Source: Erwinia sp. 198
Lineage (GTDB): Bacteria; Pseudomonadota; Gammaproteobacteria; Enterobacterales; Enterobacteriaceae
DNA: 64,000 nt
Direction of reading: 5' to 3'
NCBI RefSeq assembly: GCF_003937915.1
Contig: NZ_RHUM01000007.1
Coordinates: 211,526-275,525 of the forward strand
Shown here piece after piece: positions 55,338 through 64,000 of this stretch (positions within the stretch are counted from its first letter, which is position 1; the number at the start of each line of letters is the position of its first letter). The notes under the pieces were generated by a model. It was not told the DNA's origin and did no database searches. It saw only the letters and a list, made by a program, of their open reading frames with translations. Made by a program: the position numbers and the translations under genes.

Positions 55338-56465
55338 TTATTCTCCGTCGCGGCGATAAGGCAGCGATGCGCGGGCTTCCAACGCCCACGCCTGCACGCC
55401 GGGCCTTTCCTGATTCAGGTAGTCCGCTACCGCCTTGAATAAGCCTTCGTGCCGTAGATAGTGCCAGGATTCGGTGATCGCCGGCTCAAAACCCCGCACC
55501 AGCTTGTGTTCACCCTGGGCGCCCGCGTCAAAGCGCTTCAGCCCGTGCGCGATGGCGTAATCCATCCCCTGATAAAAGCAGGTTTCAAAATGCAGCCGGT
55601 TAAACTCTTCCAGGCAGCCCCAGTAGCGGCCGTAAAGCGTTTCGCCATCCATCAGGCTAAAAGCCATTGCGACGGCCAGGCCGTTTTGCGTCGCCAGCAC
55701 CACGCGAATGGCCTGCGGCATTTTCTCTGCCAGCAGGCTAAAGAAAAGGCGGGTGAGATAGGGGCGCTGGCCGCGTACCGCGTAGGTATTCGCGTAGCAG
55801 GCGTAGACAAAGTCCCAGTGCGCTTCGCTGAGCTGATGACCGGCCAGCCACTCGAACACAAATCCCTGGCTGGCGACCAGCTCGCGCTCTTTACGTATCT
55901 GCTTACGCTTGCGTGACATCAGCGTATCCAGAAAGTCCTGGAAATCGCGGTAGCCGGGGTTGCGCCAGTGATACTGGCAGCCAAGACGCGGCAGCCAGTG
56001 CGCTTCCGCCGCCACCAGCTCGCGGGTTTGCGCATCGCCAAAGTTGATATGGGCGCTGTGCAGCTGGCGCTGATGCAGGAAATCGGGCACGTGATGCAGC
56101 AGCTTTGCGGCAAAAGCGCGCTCGCCCAGCAGCCTTGCGCCGGTAACGGGGCTGAACGGCACGGCGGCCAGCCATTTAGGATAGTAGGCGAGGCCGGCGC
56201 GCTGGCAGGCCTCCGCCCAGGCGTGATCGAAAACGTATTCGCCCATTGAATGGCTTTTGCGGTAGCCCGGCAGCGCGGCGCGGATTACGCCCTGCTCTTC
56301 CCACAACAGGTGCTCCGGCTGCCAGCCGGTACCTTTTCCCAGACTGCCGCTTTCTTCCAGGGTGCTGAGAAAGGCGTGACGGAGAAAAGGCTGATCGTCC
56401 GGCAGTAAGGCATCCCACTGACTGGCGGGAAGGTCGGCCAACTGCGTCAGAAGGGTTAGCGACAT
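55338..56465 (-). CDS. FemAB/GNAT-like protein of the PF04339 family
   Basis: A 375-residue protein of the PF04339 family (FemAB-related, acyl-transferase fold). Typical blocks: WDALLPDDQPFLRHAFLSTLEESGS, the RKRKQIRKERELV basic helix, YACYANTYAVRGQRPYLTRLFF and the C-terminal GMDYAIAHGLKRFDAGAQGEHKLVRGFEP. The start MSLTLLTQL has GGAG upstream; an in-frame ATG at 56561 would add an unlikely 32 residues. The acceptor is unknown. Confidence 0.85.
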   Translation of the reverse strand: MSLTLLTQLADLPASQWDALLPDDQPFLRHAFLSTLEESGSLGKGTGWQPEHLLWEEQGVIRAALPGYRKSHSMGEYVFDHAWAEACQRAGLAYYPKWLAAVPFSPVTGARLLGERAFAAKLLHHVPDFLHQRQLHSAHINFGDAQTRELVAAEAHWLPRLGCQYHWRNPGYRDFQDFLDTLMSRKRKQIRKERELVASQGFVFEWLAGHQLSEAHWDFVYACYANTYAVRGQRPYLTRLFFSLLAEKMPQAIRVVLATQNGLAVAMAFSLMDGETLYGRYWGCLEEFNRLHFETCFYQGMDYAIAHGLKRFDAGAQGEHKLVRGFEPAITESWHYLRHEGLFKAVADYLNQERPGVQAWALEARASLPYRRDGE

Positions 56466-56567
56466 AGGGGCACTCCGTCTTGATGCGGGCAGGTGCGCTG
56501 CCCGATTAACCATGACGCTAAAGTGAAGGTTTTGCGTGCGAAGATCAACGTCTTCCCGCACGGGCCG

Positions 56568-57944
56568 CTAAAGCCTGCGCACCACGGGGGCGGCACCGGT
56601 CGGGTAAGCGTTGTCCGCCGGCGTTTCGCCGCCGACGCGTTCAATCGGCCCCATCACAAACAGGAAGCAGCAGGCGGCGACGATACAGTGCGCGCCGACA
56701 AATACCAGACCCAGGCTGTAGCTGCCGGTCAGCGCAACCAGATAGCCGAACACGATCGGCGTAATAATGCCGGCGATATTACCGACGCAGTTAAAAATGG
56801 CGCCCGCCAGCCCAACCGCTTCTTTCGGCGCGGTGTCGCTGATCACCGCCCAGGTTCCCGCTCCGGCTGCCACACCCTTGCCGTAAAAAGCAAAGGACAT
56901 GATGGCGATGACCCAAAAGTTGCTGTTGGCGACAGCGGCGGCCATCAGCGTCGCGGCCATCAGCATCCCGACAATATAAGGCGTTTTGCGCGCCCAGGAG
57001 ACCGACCAGCCGATGCGGATCAGGTAATCGGAAATAATGCCGCCGGAAATCCCGCCCGCAAAGCCGAACAGCGCTGGCGCGACGGTGGCGAAACCGGCGT
57101 GCAGAATATCCATGCCGCGCGCCTGCACCAGATAGACAGGGAACCAGGTAATAAAGAAATAGCTCAGCGCAATGATGCAGTACTGGCCAATATAGGCGCA
57201 CCACAGCATCCGGTTAGTCAGCAGCTTGCGGAAGGTCTCGCGGGAAACGGGGGTTTTCTCTTTGCGCTCCTGTACCGAGTCGATATCGATCAGGCCGCCG
57301 CCCGCGACGATATGATCCAGCTCCTGCGGCGACACGCTGCGGTGCGCGCGCGGCTCCTGCATATACCAAAGCCAGACGAAAAAGGCCCCGATGCCGATAA
57401 TGCCCAGCACAAAGAAAGGCCACGGCCAGCCGAATTCGGACACCAGCCAGCCGGAAAGGGGCGAAAAGATGCCGACCGCAAAGTACTGCGAGGAAGCGAA
57501 CAGCGAGGAGGCCCGGCCGCGTTCGGCTTTTGGAAACCACATAATGGCGACGCGGGCATTGGCCGGAAAGCTTGGCGCTTCGATCAGCCCCAGCGCAAAA
57601 CGCAGCGTAAACATGATCGCCAGCGCGCTGGTCAGGCCGGTAGAGAATTCGCCGACGAAGCCCATCGCCAGCGTGGAGATCGACCAGAGCACCAGCGTCA
57701 CGCCGTACACTCTTTTGGTGCCGAAGCGATCCAGAAACAGGCCGCCGGGGATCTGACCTATCACATAGGCCCAGCTGAACGCCGACAGGATAAAGCCAAG
57801 CTGGATGGGGGAAAGGCCGAACTCATCTTTAATCGCGCCGCCCGCGATCGACAAAATAGAGCGATCCGCATAGGCGATAACGGAAAGAAACAGTATCAGC
57901 ATTAATATCCACACGCGCACGTGCGATCCGTTTTTAGCAGTCAT
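56568..57944 (-). CDS. MFS transporter, anion:cation symporter (sugar-acid) family
   Basis: A 458-residue, 12-helix transporter of the anion:cation symporter family (DgoT/GudP/GarP type). Motifs include YADRSILSIAGGAIKDEFGLSPIQLGFILSAFSWAYVIGQIPGGLFLDRFGTKRVYG and GLIEAPSFPANARVAIMWFPKAERGRASSLF. Members carry hexonates, glucarate, galactarate or related acids with protons. A LysR gene lies upstream on the same strand and may control it. No catabolic gene is adjacent, so the substrate cannot be fixed. Confidence 0.9.
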   Translation of the reverse strand: MTAKNGSHVRVWILMLILFLSVIAYADRSILSIAGGAIKDEFGLSPIQLGFILSAFSWAYVIGQIPGGLFLDRFGTKRVYGVTLVLWSISTLAMGFVGEFSTGLTSALAIMFTLRFALGLIEAPSFPANARVAIMWFPKAERGRASSLFASSQYFAVGIFSPLSGWLVSEFGWPWPFFVLGIIGIGAFFVWLWYMQEPRAHRSVSPQELDHIVAGGGLIDIDSVQERKEKTPVSRETFRKLLTNRMLWCAYIGQYCIIALSYFFITWFPVYLVQARGMDILHAGFATVAPALFGFAGGISGGIISDYLIRIGWSVSWARKTPYIVGMLMAATLMAAAVANSNFWVIAIMSFAFYGKGVAAGAGTWAVISDTAPKEAVGLAGAIFNCVGNIAGIITPIVFGYLVALTGSYSLGLVFVGAHCIVAACCFLFVMGPIERVGGETPADNAYPTGAAPVVRRL

Positions 57945-58254
57945 AGTGCTTACCCTTATTTATTGTCGCTCTGAATACAGGCGCAGAGATGACGAAGCAT
58001 GCCGCAGCGGCAGGAGAGAAAGGAAAAGGGCCCGCGGGCGTTTTAATCAACTATAGGAGGCGCTTTTCAGACGGGTCATTGTGCTGTTGTCGGGATTAAC
58101 AGGAAATTTTTGCGATACATTCAGAAAGATGCACAAGGCGGCTTGAAGCGCTTCACATTCCGCACGTTATCCGCCGCGCTTGCCGCACGGCTTTGCTGGA
58201 ACGTGCACTGGGTCTGGTTTTCTTTGCGCGCGCTCTTCTATAGGACGCGGTATT
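57945..58254. other. intergenic region between LysR and MFS genes
   Basis: 310 bp that should hold the promoter of the MFS gene and the end of the LysR transcript. No gene, repeat or clear terminator is seen. Confidence 0.5.
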
Positions 58255-59154
58255 TCAGGGGTCGATCATGGTCGGCCCGGCGATACGCAGCACGTTGTAA
58301 AACCAGGTTTTTGCCGTGATGTCGCCGATTTCAGTATGCGCATAGAGAAAAACTTCCTGATTAGGCACGTGGAAGGGCAGCTCCAGCATGCGGCCATTGC
58401 CGCGACGTGCGTAGATCCTGGCGGCGCTGGAGGGCAGCGTCACCAGCAGGTCGCTGGAGGCGATCAGCTCGCCCAGCGCGGCGAAGTGCGGCACTTCCAG
58501 CGCGATTTCGCGTTCCAGCTCAAATTCTTTCAGCCGATCTTCCACAATGTGGTGACCGCTGGTGGCAGCGACCACAACGTGGCGTTCCTGCATATACTCA
58601 TCCAGCGACAGGCTCTCTTTAATTCGCGGATGGTCGACGTTGAGCAGGCAGACATAGCGTTCATAGGCCATCAGCTCGCGCTGCGCGGAGGAGACGGACT
58701 CGTTGCGGCTGCACAGCGCTGCGTCGATACGACCCGTCAGCAGCCATTCGTCCAGCTTGTGCACGTCGACCGGGATCACCTCCAGCTGGATATGCGGCGC
58801 CACGCTGCGGAAAAGCGTAATCAGCTTGGGCAGCAGCAGCAGCTCGCCCAGGTCCGTCAGCGCCAGGCGGAACTTATAGCGCGAGGTTTCCGGCGAGAAG
58901 ATGCGGGTTTCCGCCACGGCTTTTTCTATGCCGGTCAGCGACTTTTTAAACACCTTATAGAGCTGCATCGCGGTTGGCGTCGGCTCCATGCCTTTTCGGC
59001 TGCGTTTGAACAACTCGTCGTTGGTTTCGCTGCGCAGACGGGCTAGCGCGTAGCTGGCGGAAGGCTGTGTAATAAACAGGCGATCGGCGGCGCCGCTGAC
59101 GCTGCGGGTTTCATAGATAGCGGTAAAAACGCGCACCAGGTTGAGATCCAGCAT
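58255..59154 (-). CDS. LysR-family transcriptional regulator
   Basis: A 299-residue LysR protein. N-terminal helix-turn-helix LDLNLVRVFTAIYETRSVSGAADRLFITQPSASYALARLRSETNDELFKRSRKGMEPT and an effector domain with LALTDLGELLLLPKLITLFRS and ALCSRNESVSSAQRELMAYERYVCLL. It has GAGGT before the ATG. Neighbouring MFS gene downstream is the likely target, and perhaps the AraC-type gene to the right; both are positional guesses. Confidence 0.92.
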   Translation of the reverse strand: MLDLNLVRVFTAIYETRSVSGAADRLFITQPSASYALARLRSETNDELFKRSRKGMEPTPTAMQLYKVFKKSLTGIEKAVAETRIFSPETSRYKFRLALTDLGELLLLPKLITLFRSVAPHIQLEVIPVDVHKLDEWLLTGRIDAALCSRNESVSSAQRELMAYERYVCLLNVDHPRIKESLSLDEYMQERHVVVAATSGHHIVEDRLKEFELEREIALEVPHFAALGELIASSDLLVTLPSSAARIYARRGNGRMLELPFHVPNQEVFLYAHTEIGDITAKTWFYNVLRIAGPTMIDP

Positions 59155-59359
59155 GGATACCTCTATAGAGACTATCTATTAACGAAGATTAAAATTATCT
59201 ATTTGAACTATTTTACACTTCTTTATATCCTTCCGGCAAATTTTGATAAGTTATTCCTTTTGTTGCACATCAAAATTTAACTAATAAAAACATATAGATA
59301 TAATATTACATCGTGGAATGGCGGCGTCATATGCAGGACGTCGCTGCAGGAGAAAGTCA

Positions 59360-59692
59360 GTGAAAGGTGAGATCGTAGACGTGATTATCGACTGGATTGA
59401 AGCGCATCTGGACGATGGACTGAATATTGAAGCCGTAGCCGCGCGCTCTGGTTATTCTAAATGGCACTTACAACGCGCTTTTAAAGAGAAAAAAGGCATG
59501 ACGCTGGGCAGTTTTATTCGCTATCGTCGCCTGGACGAAGCGGCAAAAAGCCTGGTGACCTCGCATAAAACCATCATGACCATCTCTATGGACCTGGGGT
59601 TCTCCTCCCAGCAGTGTTTTCAGCGCGTCTTTAAAAAACACTTTAACGTGACGCCGAGAGATTATCGTAATCAGCATCGCGAGCTGCACTAA
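59360..59692 (+). CDS. AraC/XylS-type regulator of the SoxS/MarA/RamA group
   Basis: A 110-residue protein consisting only of the two helix-turn-helix motifs, like SoxS (107) and RamA (113). Helix 1 region NIEAVAARSGYSKWHLQRAFKEKKGMTLGSFIRYRRL and helix 2 region TISMDLGFSSQQCFQRVFKKHFNVTPRDYRN. The GTG start has AGGAG seven bases upstream; an upstream ATG lies in a stretch without sense. Members activate stress and multidrug-efflux genes and are controlled by their own synthesis. Which of the group it is cannot be decided. Confidence 0.9.
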   Translation: MKGEIVDVIIDWIEAHLDDGLNIEAVAARSGYSKWHLQRAFKEKKGMTLGSFIRYRRLDEAAKSLVTSHKTIMTISMDLGFSSQQCFQRVFKKHFNVTPRDYRNQHRELH

Positions 59693-59719
59693 CTTCGCGC
59701 ATCTCTGAATAAATACCCT

Positions 59720-59950
59720 ATGAAAAAATATGTTTTTCTTATTGCGTTGGCGATAAGCGGGACCGGTTTTGCTGCCGTTCCCGCCAGGCCAGCGGGCGTC
59801 CAGACGACCGCGGCGTGCGAGCCGGGCTTTTGCTTACCGCTCGTGCGGGCCGGCGATGAACTGGCGCTGGGGATCGGCAGTATTGACCGGCAGGCGCGCC
59901 GGGTGCTTGAACCGGCTTCGGCAGGCATGCTGACCGAGCCAACAGAGTAA
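59720..59950 (+). CDS. small exported protein, function unknown
   Basis: A 76-residue protein with a signal peptide (MKKYVFLIALAISGTGFA) and a mature part of 58 residues starting AVPARPAGVQTTAACEPGFCLPL, with two cysteines six apart. The remainder is unlike any family I know. It begins 27 bases after the regulator gene and may be co-transcribed. Confidence 0.6.
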   Translation: MKKYVFLIALAISGTGFAAVPARPAGVQTTAACEPGFCLPLVRAGDELALGIGSIDRQARRVLEPASAGMLTEPTE

Positions 59951-60045
59951 ATCCGTAAAATTCCCCCGGGGCAGGCCTGTGCCGTGAAAAATTTAACATT
60001 CCATCAGGTATACTATCGCTCGTGTTAACCTGCTTATGGAATGCT

Positions 60046-60552
60046 ATGGAACGTCTTACTGAAAATCTTATTTACGCCTCGCGCTGGCTGCTGGCGCCTA
60101 TTTATCTCGGGCTGTCGCTGGGCCTGCTGGCGCTGGCGATCAAGTTCTTCCAGGAGGTTTTTCATCTGCTGCCCAACGTGCTGGCTATGGCGGAAAACGA
60201 TCTGGTGCTGGTGCTGCTGTCAATGATTGACCTGACGCTGGTTGGCGGCCTGCTGGTGATGGTAATGCTCTCCGGCTATGAAAACTTCGTTTCCAGGCTG
60301 GATATCTCCGAGCACAAAGAGAAGCTGAGCTGGCTGGGGAAAATGGATTCGGGCTCGCTGAAGAATAAAGTGGCGGCCTCTATCGTGGCGATCTCTTCTA
60401 TTCATCTGCTGCGCGTGTTTATGGATGCGCGAAATATTCCCGATAACAAGCTGATGTGGTACGTAATTATTCATCTGACGTTTGTGCTGTCCGCCTTTGT
60501 CATGGGCTATCTGGACGCGATGTCCCGAAAAGATAAAAACGCTCTGCACTGA
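60046..60552 (+). CDS. yqhA: YqhA-family membrane protein
   Basis: A 168-residue inner-membrane protein of the UPF0114 family, nearly collinear with E. coli YqhA (164). It has four hydrophobic segments: [54 protein letters not shown] and two near the C-terminus, with conserved [32 protein letters not shown] between. The start [14 protein letters not shown] matches E. coli; an ATG 24 bases earlier is not used. Function unknown; proposed to form an ion channel-like protein. Confidence 0.94.
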   Translation: MERLTENLIYASRWLLAPIYLGLSLGLLALAIKFFQEVFHLLPNVLAMAENDLVLVLLSMIDLTLVGGLLVMVMLSGYENFVSRLDISEHKEKLSWLGKMDSGSLKNKVAASIVAISSIHLLRVFMDARNIPDNKLMWYVIIHLTFVLSAFVMGYLDAMSRKDKNALH

Positions 60553-60560
60553 TTGCGCTT

Positions 60561-60581
60561 TGCCCGGATCGGCTCCGGGCA
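60561..60581 (+). terminator. hairpin after yqhA
   Basis: TGCCCGGA-tcggc-TCCGGGCA forms a perfect 8-bp stem ten bases after the yqhA stop. No T-run follows, so it is a likely but not strong terminator. Confidence 0.45.
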
Positions 60582-60796
60582 ATCCTGCCGTTATTTAGCG
60601 CCCGCCGCGAATTTCGCTTGCCTCCTGACCGATAAATCGCATAAAAAAGCGGTGTTTCTTGCCGATAAAGAATTATTCGTCCGCTTCGCCTCCTTCTGCC
60701 TGCCCGTTCCTGGCCTCCGCTTTGCATGTCTCAGCGAAGAGCGCTGCGTCGGCAGGAAGCGCGACGCGTTTATGTCACCGAGGAAAAGCATGTCAG

Positions 60797-61693
60797 ATGA
60801 TTAGTCGACGCCGGTTAATAATGGGCACCGGCGCAGCCATGTTGGCGATGACCGCCGGAAAACTGTTTGCCAGAGAAGACATTATTCCCCTGTGGCCCGA
60901 CGAGCCGCCGGGCGGGGGCGGGCCGGGCGGCGATCTGCATGTGTCCGCCAGCGGCGCCTGGTCGAATATCGTCAGTCCCGCTATCCAGCGCTTTCAGCCG
61001 CAGGAGCCTAACGGCTCGGCGGTACTGATCGCGGCGGGCGGCGGCTATCGCTGGATCGGCATGGGCGGCGAGGCCTGGCCCGTGGCGCACTGGCTGAATG
61101 CCCGCGGCTATACGGCTTACGTGCTGAGCTATCGGCTGCCGCACGAAAAATGGCACGCGGGACGGCTCGCGCCCTTTCAGGATGCACAGCGTGCGATCAG
61201 GCTGGTGCGCTCGATGGAGCGAAAAGTACATCTGCTGGGTTTTTCCGCTGGCGGCCATCTGATGGGGATGACGGCGGCGCGGCCTGGTTTCGTGACCTAT
61301 GCGCCGCAGGATACGCTGGATCAGATTGCGCCGGTGGCGGACAGCGTCGCCCTGATCTATCCGGTAATCACGCTGGAAGCGCCTTACACCCATACGCGTA
61401 CCCACAGCGAAATCGTCGGGAAAAACGCTTCGCCGGCGGATGAGGCTGGCTGGTCGGTGGAAAATTACGTTACGCGCAGCTTCCCGCCCACCTTTCTGGC
61501 CCAGGCGGACGACGATCGTACCTCAAACCCGCACAACACGCAGATCATGCACGACGCCTGTCGGCGCATGGGCGTACCGGTCGAACAGATCAAAATTACG
61601 CGAGGCGGACATGGTTTTGGTTTGGGAAGGGCGGGGACGCCTGCGGCTATCTGGGATGAGGCTTACGCTATCTGGCTGGCGGGGCGTCGGTAA
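60797..61693 (+). CDS. exported (Tat-type) acetyl esterase/lipase
   Basis: A 298-residue alpha/beta hydrolase of the BD-FAE/acetyl-xylan-esterase-like group. The N-terminus MISRRRLIMGTGAAMLAMTAGKLFA has a twin-arginine-like signal, so it may be exported folded. Signatures: AAGGGYRWIGMGGEAWPVAHWLNARGYTAYVLSYRLP, nucleophile elbow GFSAGGHLMG (Ser), and ADDDRTSNPHNT/GGHGFGLG near the end. The ATG at 60797 is preferred to an upstream start that adds a low-complexity segment. Carbohydrate-ester substrate is likely but unproven. Convergent with coaA. Confidence 0.85.
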   Translation: MISRRRLIMGTGAAMLAMTAGKLFAREDIIPLWPDEPPGGGGPGGDLHVSASGAWSNIVSPAIQRFQPQEPNGSAVLIAAGGGYRWIGMGGEAWPVAHWLNARGYTAYVLSYRLPHEKWHAGRLAPFQDAQRAIRLVRSMERKVHLLGFSAGGHLMGMTAARPGFVTYAPQDTLDQIAPVADSVALIYPVITLEAPYTHTRTHSEIVGKNASPADEAGWSVENYVTRSFPPTFLAQADDDRTSNPHNTQIMHDACRRMGVPVEQIKITRGGHGFGLGRAGTPAAIWDEAYAIWLAGRR

Positions 61694-61729
61694 ATGCTTT
61701 GGCGCCTTCCGTGGCGCCGTCTGGCTGGG

Positions 61730-62680
61730 CTATTTTCGGAGCCGCACCAGATCGACCGCATGATCGGTGCTTTTGGTCATAATCAGGCTGGCTCTTTCGC
61801 GCGTCGGCAGGATATTTTCTTTCAGATTCATCAGATTAATCTCTTCCCACAGCTGGGTGGCGATGCCTACGGCCTCGTTTTCAGGCAGCTGTGCGTAGTG
61901 ATGGAAGTAAGAATCCGGATCGGTAAACGCACCCTGGCGGAACTTCAGGAAGCGATTAATGTACCAGTGGCGCAGCAGATCTTCCGGCGCGTCCACATAG
62001 ATAGAGAAGTCGACAAAATCTGAAACAAAAACGTGATGCGGATCGTGCGGATAATCCATACCGCTTTGCAGCACGTTCAGTCCTTCCAGGATCAATATAT
62101 CCGGCTGCTGCACGACCTTATCGCCGTCAGGGATAACATCGTAGATCAAATGTGAATAGACCGGCGCGGTGACCTGAGCGGCGCCAGACTTGAGGGCGGA
62201 GACGAAATTCACCAGGCGATGCATATCGTAAGATTGCGGAAAGCCCTTTTTCTTCATCAGGCCGCGCTCTTTTAACACCTGATTGGGATGCAAAAATCCA
62301 TCCGTGGTGATCAGCTCGACGCGGCGATGCTCCGGCCAGCGGCTCAGCAGCGCCTGCAACACGCGAGCCGTCGTGCTTTTCCCTACGGCAACGCTGCCGG
62401 CGATACTGATGATATAGGGGATCTTCTGGCCATTGGTGCCCAGGAACTGCTCCAGCACCGCCTGACGGCGTAAATCGGAATTGATATAGAAGTTAAGCAG
62501 ACGCGATAACGGCAGATAGATCTCTGCGACCTCATTAAGAGAAAGATCTTCGTTTATCCCCTCGAGCCGGGCAATTTCTTCTTTGCTCAGAGTCATCGGC
62601 ACGGAATCACGCAGCGCGGCCCATTGCGAACGGTTAAATTGCAGATAGGGTGTGGTCAACAAGGATTCTTTTTTACTCAT
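61730..62680 (-). CDS. coaA: pantothenate kinase (type I)
   Basis: A 316-residue type I pantothenate kinase, the same length as E. coli CoaA. It phosphorylates pantothenate with ATP, the first step of coenzyme A synthesis, and is inhibited by CoA. The P-loop [18 protein letters not shown] lies near residues 93-110, followed by [15 protein letters not shown] and [22 protein letters not shown]. The start MSKKESLL is chosen; a second ATG two codons upstream is possible. In E. coli birA lies on its 3' side; here an esterase gene does. Confidence 0.98.
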   Translation of the reverse strand: MSKKESLLTTPYLQFNRSQWAALRDSVPMTLSKEEIARLEGINEDLSLNEVAEIYLPLSRLLNFYINSDLRRQAVLEQFLGTNGQKIPYIISIAGSVAVGKSTTARVLQALLSRWPEHRRVELITTDGFLHPNQVLKERGLMKKKGFPQSYDMHRLVNFVSALKSGAAQVTAPVYSHLIYDVIPDGDKVVQQPDILILEGLNVLQSGMDYPHDPHHVFVSDFVDFSIYVDAPEDLLRHWYINRFLKFRQGAFTDPDSYFHHYAQLPENEAVGIATQLWEEINLMNLKENILPTRERASLIMTKSTDHAVDLVRLRK

Positions 62681-63142
62681 ATACATGCTTCTGCCAGCAA
62701 GAACTTGCCTGTTGTGGCGTGCGCAGAGAAGACGCTGTCCGCTGCTGCCGCTCGCGTAACTAAGGTAAATTTCAGAAAACAATGGGCAGGAGGTTAACAC
62801 CAGACGGGGCGGAATCAGAAGGAAAAATAAAAACGACGAACGCAAACGTAACGGCGACCGCATTTATTGAAAAATAAACACTCGCTTAATGAAAACGACA
62901 GCGAAAACAGCAGTCGATTCGCTTTGCGCCGGCGCCGGGGGAATGCTGCTGAACAAACTGAGAAAGATATCGTCACTGTTGCGCTGGCTAAAAAATAGCA
63001 ATATCGTTGATTCTTTGTACGGTTACGCTGACGAATGGCAAGATTTTGCGAAGAATTGCACAAATAACAGTCATAAGAACTTTTATCGCAATTTTTTTGT
63101 TGCATCCCGCCGCCACACTTCCTAGAATGCGCACCACTTGAT
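62681..63142. other. intergenic region between coaA and the tRNA operon
   Basis: About 460 bp. It should hold the coaA promoter on the minus strand and the tRNA promoter at the right end. Two overlapping open frames on opposite strands near 62815-63125 have no ribosome binding site or domain and are rejected. The right part is AT-rich, as expected for an upstream activating region. Confidence 0.55.
63100..63128 (+). promoter_or_regulatory. stringent-type promoter of the tRNA-tufB operon
   Basis: TTGCAT (63100-63105) and TAGAAT (63123-63128) are separated by 17 bases, followed by a GC-rich discriminator (GCGC), the layout of growth-rate-controlled stable-RNA promoters. E. coli thrU has the same arrangement. 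T-rich sequence upstream fits an UP element. Confidence 0.85.
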
Positions 63143-63218
<76 letters not shown>

Positions 63219-63230
63219 TCAAGTACCCCT

Positions 63231-63315
<85 letters not shown>

Positions 63316-63649
63316 TTAATACTGCTTGCAGTGTTAATAAGAGGCAGAGTTTTTCAGCTTCCCCCTGGGGCAGGATGAGAAGCGTCGACCTCGAAGATTT
63401 GACCCGAAGGGCACGGAACACAGTGACGCGGGTCCTTCTGTAGTAAAGTACAAACTGATTTGTACTATTTATTCAGTCCTGACGGTTAACGGCTGAAGCC
63501 AGATGAAAGCAACAGCGTTCATCAACAGATTTTAGACTGAGCTCAAGCACAGTCGGAGTCATCAAGCAAATGCGGGTTGACTCGAAGAGCAGAAAAGCGT
63601 TTCTGTTGTTCACAAGCTACAGACAGAACAGGTAGCCGAGTTCCAGGAT
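63316..63649. other. 334-bp spacer between tRNA-Tyr and tRNA-Gly
   Basis: In E. coli this spacer is about 116 bp. Here it contains a degenerate copy of part of the tRNA-Tyr 3' half (63383-63406), a palindrome agtacaaa-ctga-tttgtact (63447-63466), and a gactg...cagtc hairpin near 63535. It is transcribed as part of the operon. No protein is supported. Confidence 0.6.
63383..63406 (+). repeat. degenerate tRNA-Tyr-like segment
   Basis: About 18 of 24 bases match the T-arm side of the tRNA-Tyr gene (63278-63301, catcgacttcgaaggttcgaatcc). It may be a relic of tandem duplication, similar to the repeats that follow tyrT in E. coli. Confidence 0.45.
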
Positions 63650-63724
<75 letters not shown>

Positions 63725-63730
63725 AGCCGT

Positions 63731-63806
63731 GCTGATATGGCTCAGTTGGTAGAGCGCACCCTTGGTAAGGGTGAGGTCCCCAGTTCGACTCTGGGTATCA
63801 GCACCA
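63731..63806 (+). tRNA. thrT: tRNA-Thr(GGT)
   Basis: A 76-base cloverleaf with CCA encoded. Acceptor GCTGATA pairs with TATCAGC; anticodon GGT in CACCCTTGGTAAGGGTG; T-loop GTTCGACTC. Six bases after tRNA-Gly, as in E. coli thrT, and co-transcribed with tufB. Confidence 0.97.
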
Positions 63807-63883
63807 CTTCTAAATCTCCCTCCCTGATTCTTCTCTGTGCGTTAAAATTCAACAGTTCAGGCAATGCCTGGTTGATGTGGTGA

Positions 63884-64000
<117 letters not shown>

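Noticed and set aside
56493..57905. 470-codon open frame on the plus strand inside the MFS gene
   Set aside because: It is the antisense shadow of the transporter, with Arg, Gly and His bias and no recognisable domain.
62815..63125. Two overlapping open frames between coaA and the tRNA operon
   Set aside because: No ribosome binding site, domain or conservation sign; the region is promoter DNA for both sides.

Overview
The window comes from a gammaproteobacterial chromosome of the order Enterobacterales, most likely Erwiniaceae (Pantoea/Erwinia/Mixta-like). The right end carries the order-typical block coaA, tRNA-Thr, tRNA-Tyr, tRNA-Gly, tRNA-Thr, tufB. MntP, AdhP, YqhA and CoaA look very close to their E. 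coli counterparts. The type VI cluster, with an embedded glycosyltransferase and a second DotU/OmpA pair, resembles clusters known from plant-associated Erwiniaceae. The genus is an inference; the order is well supported.

Layout. 0-3.3 kb: the 3' end of an RND efflux pump gene, overlapped by an AI-2E-family membrane protein, then a convergent membrane-anchored alpha/beta hydrolase. 3.7-6.7 kb: an MgtB-type Mg2+ P-type ATPase behind a proline-containing leader peptide and a C-rich, G-poor leader, followed at once by a 30-residue hydrophobic peptide. 6.8-10.2 kb: mntP with a perfect MntR-type palindrome, several small secreted or membrane proteins, a small tandem repeat and a decayed gene. 10.5-14.7 kb: a four-gene operon for unsaturated (rhamno)galacturonide use (GPH symporter, GH105 hydrolase, KduD, RpiB-like isomerase) with a candidate KdgR site. 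15-17.4 kb: adhP and an exported alpha/beta hydrolase. 17.8-21.1 kb: a small lipoprotein, then a TonB-dependent siderophore receptor and a periplasmic binding protein without permease or ATPase.

22-49 kb is the main accessory element, a complete type VI secretion system. The minus-strand arm runs tssF-tssG-tssA-glycosyltransferase-DotU-like-OmpA-like-DUF1795. The plus-strand arm runs clpV-tssB-tssC-hcp-tssJ-tssK-tssL-tssM-unknown-vgrG-PAAR-tagK-like-tagJ-tssE and ends at a hairpin terminator. The arms diverge from a 439-bp region, and a LuxR-type regulator flanks the left end. All 13 core components are present, but no obvious toxin/immunity pair can be seen. 

49-62 kb is metabolic and regulatory: an SRPBCC protein, acetyltransferases, hydrolases, a TetR-hydrolase pair sharing an upstream box, an ABC exporter, LysR regulators, an anion:cation symporter, a SoxS/RamA-type regulator, yqhA and a Tat-type esterase. 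coaA, the tRNA operon with its stringent-type promoter, and the start of tufB close the window.

The points most worth a second look are the extra DotU/OmpA pair and glycosyltransferase in the type VI cluster, the Rho-attenuator-like leader and micropeptide around mgtB, the duplicated box upstream of the TetR gene and its neighbour, and tRNA-Tyr-like segments in an enlarged tRNA spacer.
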